Source of the DNA: Sipunculus nudus
Lineage: Eukaryota > Annelida > Sipuncula > Golfingiida > Sipunculidae
NCBI GenBank assembly: GCA_026874595.1
Contig: CM049318.1
Coordinates: 38,093,956 to 38,157,955 of the forward strand
Direction of reading: 5' to 3'
Length of the DNA: 64,000 nucleotides
Shown: positions 58,201-64,000 of the stretch, piece by piece
Position numbering within the stretch: position 1 is the stretch's first letter
How the letters are laid out: each line of letters begins with the position of its first letter
The notes under the pieces: generated by a model
Told to the model about the DNA's origin: nothing
What the model saw: the letters and a program-made list of their open reading frames with translations, nothing else
The model's database searches: none
Program-made: the position numbers and the translations under genes

Positions 58201-59843
58201 GAACATGCAAATGTAAAAAGTGCAAGTCCAGTTTGTTTTAATTATCAGCTTACTATTCAATGGGGTCAGCAGGGTAGGTAAACTGCAAAACCTAAAAGAA
58301 AAGAAATGCAGAAAGCATCACTAAGAGTCTTGTAATCAAATAAAGCCATCCTAAATCCAGGTAAAGACCCACATATTATCAGAACAAACACTTGAAGGTT
58401 TATCTGATGATTTGTATAATAATATTCAGATATCTAGAAAACTAAGTTTATTGCTATGATTCCATGATATAAACTGCAAAATGTTCCCATCATTTTATAA
58501 ATCAGTAGCTAAACCTTAACACTTAACTCTCATAGTCCTAATGCCTGGCCAAAGCATTCCGGCAACAGTGTTTTTGTTATGCACTAATAATATATCCTTA
58601 TCACTCCATGAGCTGATACAAAAGGGAGTCATATATCACAAGTGTCACTAACAATTATGGGCTCATAGTGACATGTACCAGTTGTGAGTGCCATGGTTAT
58701 ATATACAAGAAAACAAGAAAAATAGAGATGGTCTATAAAATAAGTTATTGTGAACATCCCTGACCTATGACCTTGGCCTTTTGCCCACATATCAACTGGA
58801 TTCTTTCTAAATGATGGGTAACTACTTACCACTTACATCTGGCCGGGTGTAATTACTTGGCAACCAATGAGTGAATAACTTAGACCTGCAACCTTTAACC
58901 TCCTGACCAGCAGACCTCAAAATCAATTAGTTATTTCTTCATGCAAAAAGACCCATAAATATGAAGTTTGAATCAAATTCAGTGATGCATAGATGTGGCA
59001 TATGTGAAAGACTGAAGGTTTGGGTTGAACAGTTTCACTTGAAATATGTTCACAAGCATTTAGAACAATATTGTGACCTTGACCTTTGACCTTTTGAACA
59101 CAACATCAATTCTTCTCCTATTGGTAGGCAAGCCATATATGACAGATGGAAAGTATAGATTGAAAAGTTTGCCTGAAAATGACTCCACGCAAGAAGAGGG
59201 TGCTGTGAACTTGACCTTTGACCTCAATATCAACAGGTCTTTTCCCCTGTTGGCAGAGAAGCGATATCAGTGCTGAAAGGTTTGGAATGAAAGGTCTAGC
59301 TTGAAATGTGTCCACAACCTTTTCAAAGAAGTGGATCCTGTGACCCTGACCTTTGACCTTGTGACCTCAACATCTATAGGATTCTTCTCCCACTTAGTAG
59401 GTGAGCTATATGTGAAAGATCAAAGAATTGGGATGAAAGGTTGGGCTTAAAATGCATCCTGAGGCTTTTCAAAGAAGTTGGTTCTGTGACCTTGACCTTT
59501 GACCTTGTGACCTCAAAATAATTATGGTTCTTCCCCTGTTGGTAGGTGAGCTGTATGTGAAAGATGGAAGGTTTTGGATGAAAATTTTGGCTAAAAGAAG
59601 TATTTCTGGGGGGTGCAAACACACCCCATAACTTCGAGAATATAGGTCGCAGTGACCTAATTTCAGGTTTGCAAGGAGATCTTTTTAGAACCTCTAAGAC
59701 TGCATAGGGTTCATGGCCGCAGCCCCTATGGTTACGATTTGTGCCCTGCTAACGGCCGGACGGCCGGCCGGACGGACAGACGGAAGGACGCCGGACAAAG
59801 ACCCATCGCTATAGCCCAGCATGACTGAAAGTCAGCTGAGCTA
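55288..59843 (+). mobile_element. X-family element, copy X4, with a different core
   Basis: The 5' end CAAGTGACCCATGGGTCATG and the 3' tail with GACGGACAGACGG and hairpin CAGCTGAGCTA are X-type. The core instead holds units of about 290 bp (for example 56060-56350 and 56350-56640, nearly identical), each rich in TGACCTTGACCTTTGACC. Parts at 57246-57735 and 57885-58215 come from other core types. It is nested in the 9.4-kb element. Confidence 0.75.
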
Positions 59844-59849
59844 AAAAAA

Positions 59850-62110
59850 CTAGATGTGTCGGAACGACACGAATGCCCCCGCCTTGGGCAAATTAGAAAC
59901 ATTTGTAAAATTTTGAAAATTTGTTTAAGTTCAGGAGGTGTCGTATGGTCAAAAGTAGGTCAACAAGGGCAAAATGCAAACTCGATCTGTAACGGGTCAT
60001 TATCAAGCAACACACCAAAAATCATGCCAGTATATGCATGCATTGTGAAAAAAGTCCATACATGTGCATTTTCCATAAAAATTTCTGTCTTTCATGAAAT
60101 TTTCTATGTTTAGGAGCCGTAAAACAATCAAAAGTAGGTCAACCGGGATGAAACGCGAACTCGATCTGTAACTGTCATTATCTGCCCACACATAAAAAAT
60201 CAGGGTGGTATCTGCAGGCATTGAGGAAAAAAAGTAAGTACATATGCATTTGTTATGAAAATTTATATTTTTCATGAAACTTTCTATGTTCAGGAGCAGT
60301 CAAATGGTCAAAAGTAGGTCAACTGAGAGAAAACAAGAACTCGATCTGTAACTGGTCATTATCTGCCTACACACCAAAAATCAGGCCCGTATCTGCAGGC
60401 ACTACGAAAAAAAGTCCATACATATGCACCTTTTTATGAAATTTTCTTTGTTAGAGCACGGTCAAACGGTCAAAAATAGGTCAACTGGGACAAAACGTGA
60501 ACTTGATCTGTAACTGGTCATTATCTGCCCACACACCAAAAATCAGGCCAATATCTGCAGGTATTGTGAAGAAAAGTCTGTACAAGTGTATTTGTCATGA
60601 AAATTTATGTTTTACATGAAATTTTCTATGTTCAGGAGCCGTAAAACAGTCAAAAGTAGGTCAACCAGGACGAAATGCGAACTCAATCTGTAACTGGTCA
60701 ATATCTGGCCACACACCAAAAATCAGGCCAATATCTGCAGGCATAGCGAAAAAAGTCCGTACATGTGTATTTGTCATGATATTTCATATTTTTCATGAAA
60801 TTTTCTATGTTCAGGAGCCGTAAAACGGTCAAAAGTAGGTCAACCAGGACGAAACGCAAACTCGACCTGTAACAGGTCTATATCTGCCCACACACCAAAA
60901 ATCAGGCCAATATCTGCAGGCATTGCGAAAAAAAGTCTGTACATGTGTATCTTTCAGGAATATTTCTATTTTTCATGAAATTTTCTATGTTTGTACAACG
61001 GTCAAAAGTAGGTCAACCGGGACGAAACGGGAACTTGATCTGTAACTAGTCTATATTTGCCCACACACAAAAAATCAGGCCAATATCTGCAGGCATTGCG
61101 AAAAAAAAGTCCGTACATGTGTATTTGTCATGATATTTCATATTTTTCATGAAATTTTCTATGTTCAGGAGCCGTAAAACGGTCAAAAGTAGGTCAACCA
61201 GGACGAAACGCAAACTCGACCTGTAACAGGTCTATATCTGCCCACACACCAAAAATCAGGCCAATATCTGCAGGCATTGCGAAAAAAAGTCTGTACATGT
61301 GTATCTTTCATGAATATTTCTATTTTTCATGAAATTTTCTATGTTTGTACAACGGTCAAAAGTAGGTCAACCGGGACGAAACGGGAACTTGATCTGTAAC
61401 TAGTCTATATTTGCCCACACACAAAAAATCAGGCCAATATCTGCAGGCATTGCGAAAAAAAAGTCCGTACATGTGTATCTGTCATGAATATTTCTATTTT
61501 TCATTAAATTTTCTAAGTTTAGGAGCCGTAAAACAGTCAAAAGTAGGTCAACCGGGACGAAACGAGAACTCGATCTGTAACTGGTCTATATCTGTCCACA
61601 CACCAAAAATCAGGCCAATATCTGCAGGCACTGCGAAAAAAAGTCTGTACATGTGTATTTGTCATGAAATTTCATATTTTTCATGAAATTTTCTATGTTC
61701 AGGAGCCGTAAAACTGTCAAAATTAGGTCAACCAGGACGAAACGCGAACTCGATCTGTAACTGGTCTATATCTGCTCACACACCAAAAATCAGGCCAATA
61801 TCTGCAGGCATTGCGAAAAAAAGTCCGTACATGTGTATCTGTCATGAATATTTCTATTTTTCATGAAATTTTCTCAGTTTAGGAGCCGTAAAACGGAAAA
61901 AGTAGGTAAACCGGGAAGAAACGCAAACTCGATCTGTAACTGGTCTATATCTGCCCATACACCAAAAATTAGGCCAATATCTGCAGGCATTGCGAAAAAA
62001 AGTCCGTACAACTGTTTGATTTCGGAATGACGGAAGGACGGAATGACGGAATGACGGAATGACGGACATGGGTAAAACTATATGCCCCGGCCACTTTGTG
62101 GCGGGGGCAT
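59850..62110 (+). mobile_element. P-family element, copy P2 (intact)
   Basis: It starts CTAGATGTGTCGGAACGACA, six bases after X4 ends. About 12 units of roughly 177 bp follow. The tail (GGAATGAC)n is at 62022-62065, then a hairpin with arms CCCCGGCCAC and GTGGCGGGG around TTT, ending at 62110. Two consecutive 354-bp dimers (about 60780-61133 and 61134-61487) are nearly identical. Confidence 0.82.
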
Positions 62111-62467
62111 AAAAAAGATCAGAAGAGTATTATATACATTATAAGAAAAGACTAAATAAGACAAAGAAATATTCACTTGCATACATCTGTGTATCAACTT
62201 TTACCTTTTCTCATATGATGTTAAATTACCTAAAAAAAGGATGGTGTATCAAAGTCCATCATAAATACTGATACCCTGCATATTTTGTACCATAAGTGTA
62301 CATGATTTGACTGTTGAGTGTTGAATACTTGTGTGAAAAGAAACATTTGAACCAGATCAACCAACTAATTTGTTCTGTTTGTCCTGTAAGAATTATCAAA
62401 TAGGATGATTGTTAATGTTAATGTGTAATATACTCATTAAATAGTGAAGTAATAGCTATCTAGACTA

Positions 62468-62497
62468 ATCTATCTATCTGTCTATCTATCTATCTAT
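62468..62497 (+). repeat. (CTAT)n microsatellite
   Basis: About seven TCTA units with one interruption. Confidence 0.93.
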
Positions 62498-62949
62498 GAT
62501 TGATTCAATATGCAAGTGGATGACTTTTTCCCCCAGATTTGCTCTTCATAATATCTCAAACAATTACAAATTATTTTTTTGTAAAAATTATTAGTGATAT
62601 TTACAATCCCAAGGTTGTTAAGAAAACTGGAGAAAAAAAATAAAGATTAATTAATGTTTAGCAAATAATTGGTATAATAAGGATGCTGTAGACCACATGA
62701 AACACATCAAAGGTGCAAATAATAATCAAATATCTATTACATTATTCTGTTTCCAAAATTAATGTTAATTATCACATGAATAATTATAACATTACTGTAA
62801 AAAAGTTAATTATTACATTAATACTATAATATTCTGTAAATATTAATAAATATATAACCTTTTAACTATATATAACATTTCAGTGTTAAAATATTGAAAA
62901 TCTGACTGAAAACATCTTTCATATGTCAATTACAATGCTTAATATATTA

Positions 62950-63268
62950 GGAAATTAGATCAGATCACTATTTTTAATCTCGCCTAGGCAGATTTTAAAC
63001 TCGCCTAAGTAATATCAGGCAGATTTTAAACTCGCCTGGATGACACAAGACGGATTTTAAACTCGCCTAGGCCAGATTAAAATCCTGGCCTGCTCCATGA
63101 TGGATTTTAATCTCACCTAGGCGAGATTGCAATTGTGATCTCGTCTAGGCGAGTTTAAAATCCGTCAAGCCGAGATCACAATTGCAATCTCGCCTAGGCG
63201 AGATCACAATCGCAATCTCGTCTAGGCGAATTTAAAATCCGCCTGGATTTCAATCTCGTCTCTGACAT
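62950..63268 (-). repeat. Right palindrome-array arm
   Basis: Reverse complement of 54424-54745, including the landmark GGCCTGCTCCATGATGGATT, which reads inverted in the left arm. Confidence 0.9.
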
Positions 63269-63321
63269 ATATACACACACACATATACCTTTTTCAGCAT
63301 CTCTGAGTGACATATTGAACT

Positions 63322-63434
63322 TTATATATATATATATACATATATATATATAAATATTTAAATATTTAATTATATAAATATATATTTATATATATAAATA
63401 TTTAAATTTATGTATATATAAATGTATATATATA

Positions 63435-63490
<56 letters not shown>
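63322..63490 (+). repeat. Long (TA)n tract
   Basis: TA repeats with short interruptions (AAATATTTAAATATTTAAT, GGCA), pure from about 63438 to 63490. Confidence 0.95.
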
Positions 63491-63494
<4 letters not shown>

Positions 63495-63763
63495 TATATA
63501 AACACCTAATCATATTTCAAATAATTATATTTTAATAGAAAATAAGTTATTTTGTAATTCAAAGCAAGGTTTGGATATAACATTTTTTAGTAAATGTATC
63601 CAAAGTCTTTAATTCTATTTATTAATATAATTCATTTGCAATATTATAATAATATTCTCTGAAAAGTGGGGGGGGGGGTGATTACATTGGCCATCCCCCT
63701 TGCCAAAAAGTGGGGGGTCTATATACCCCCCATCCCCCCTATATTGACGCCCCTGGTCAAGGG

Positions 63764-63970
63764 GTAAAACGCTCGGCTCTCTCCGCTGGCGACCCGGGTT
63801 CGATCCCTCGCGTGGCTATGAGAGTCGGTTTTAGTTGCCATTCCAAGGCTGGTGGTTTTCTCCGGGTTCTCCGTTTTTCTCCACCTCTGCAGTCTACAGA
63901 ACGCCACAATCTGAGCCATGGAGAGTGCCGCGATCATTTATGATAACTACTTGTACAATCCCTGTAAAAT
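63764..63970 (+). mobile_element. 3' part of the split tRNA-derived SINE (S5)
   Basis: GTAAAACGCTCGGCTC continues the A-box region. A near-perfect B box GGGTTCGATCCC is at 63797-63808. The body carries GGTGGTTTTCTCCGGGTTCT and CTACAGAACGCCACAATC, and the tail CCTGTAAAATAAGTAAG. It is a different SINE family from S1. The exact end is not clear. Confidence 0.75.
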
Positions 63971-64000
63971 AAGTAAGTGTATATTTATTTAAGTAATTTT

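Larger units (their letters stand above)
54367..63755. mobile_element. 9.4-kb hAT-like inverted-repeat element inserted in a SINE
   Basis: Left end CAGTGGCGTCAATTTTT; right end, read inward, CAGGGGCGTCAATATAG. GTCAAGGG flanks both sides (54359-54366 and 63756-63763), an 8-bp target duplication as in hAT transposons. The left arm (54424-54745) and right arm (62950-63268) are reverse complements over about 320 bp, and weaker inverted similarity goes further inward. Each arm is built from CTCGCCTAGGCGAG palindromes and TTTAAA spacers. No transposase is seen. Elements X4 and P2 fill the centre, so the original was probably about 2.6 kb. Confidence 0.78.

Noticed and set aside
60761-62010. CRISPR-like regular spacing in P2
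   Set aside because: The units are contiguous satellite repeats with no unique spacers, in an animal genome.
44497-62069. Frames of 70-130 codons in P1 and P2
   Set aside because: Produced by the 177-bp satellite units; periodic stops appear in other units.
63764-63835. Genuine tRNA gene
   Set aside because: The B box is excellent, but the 5' half is interrupted by the 9.4-kb element, and a SINE body follows instead of a terminator; acceptor-stem pairing is not convincing.

Overview
The window reads as animal nuclear DNA: AT-rich, intron-rich, and packed with repeats. Spliced genes with conserved GT/AG junctions, tRNA-derived SINEs and many Helentron/pearl-type tandem-core repeats suggest a lophotrochozoan, most likely a bivalve mollusc. 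The phylum is an inference; no marker gene settles it. All identifications come from reading the sequence and from memory of protein families; nothing was aligned or searched.

Two protein-coding genes are supported, and they converge. On the + strand, eleven coding exons between 436 and 11355, joined in consistent phase, give the C-terminal 467 residues of a CFAP69-like ciliary/flagellar protein; its 5' half lies before the window. A spliced 3'UTR exon begins at 12098. On the - strand, twelve coding exons from 44390 down to 20488 give a complete 773-residue protein that I recognise as a tastin (TROAP) homologue. It has an IEF..D..AL..IL block, an AQRVP block and a C-terminal VCTNPVASILEF...FVPI block, and its length is close to human tastin. 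It also carries two KEN boxes, fitting a mitotic spindle/centrosome protein degraded by the APC/C. A probable non-coding first exon lies at 54014-54116, so the transcription unit spans about 34 kb.

The rest is mostly mobile DNA in introns and intergenic DNA. (1) Two nearly identical 2.85-kb inverted-repeat transposons (27187-30036, 45757-48615) have 4-bp target duplications and a private motif, TGTGACGGAGTTGAC, repeated inside. (2) A 9.4-kb inverted-repeat element (54367-63755) with hAT-like ends splits a tRNA-derived SINE, leaving an 8-bp duplication GTCAAGGG; its arms are full of the palindrome CTCGCCTAGGCGAG. (3) Two small hAT-like MITEs lie at 26676-27161 and 30469-30924. (4) Several families of tandem-core elements are present (called X, P, Y, Z, C, V and W here), some ending in microsatellite-like GACGGA or GGAATGAC runs followed by a hairpin. 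They are nested: Z in X, transposon T in P, and X plus P inside the 9.4-kb element. (5) SINE copies occur in several states of decay.

The most interesting points are the following. A tastin exon has its 3' end and splice donor duplicated five more times as 57-nt, in-frame, splice-flanked units (30981-31410). A 12-bp palindrome, GGTGGYGCCACC, is shared by the cores of otherwise different repeat families. One core (55600-59520) is a dense array of nuclear-receptor-type half-sites. Four unrelated inverted-repeat elements each carry their own reiterated short motif.
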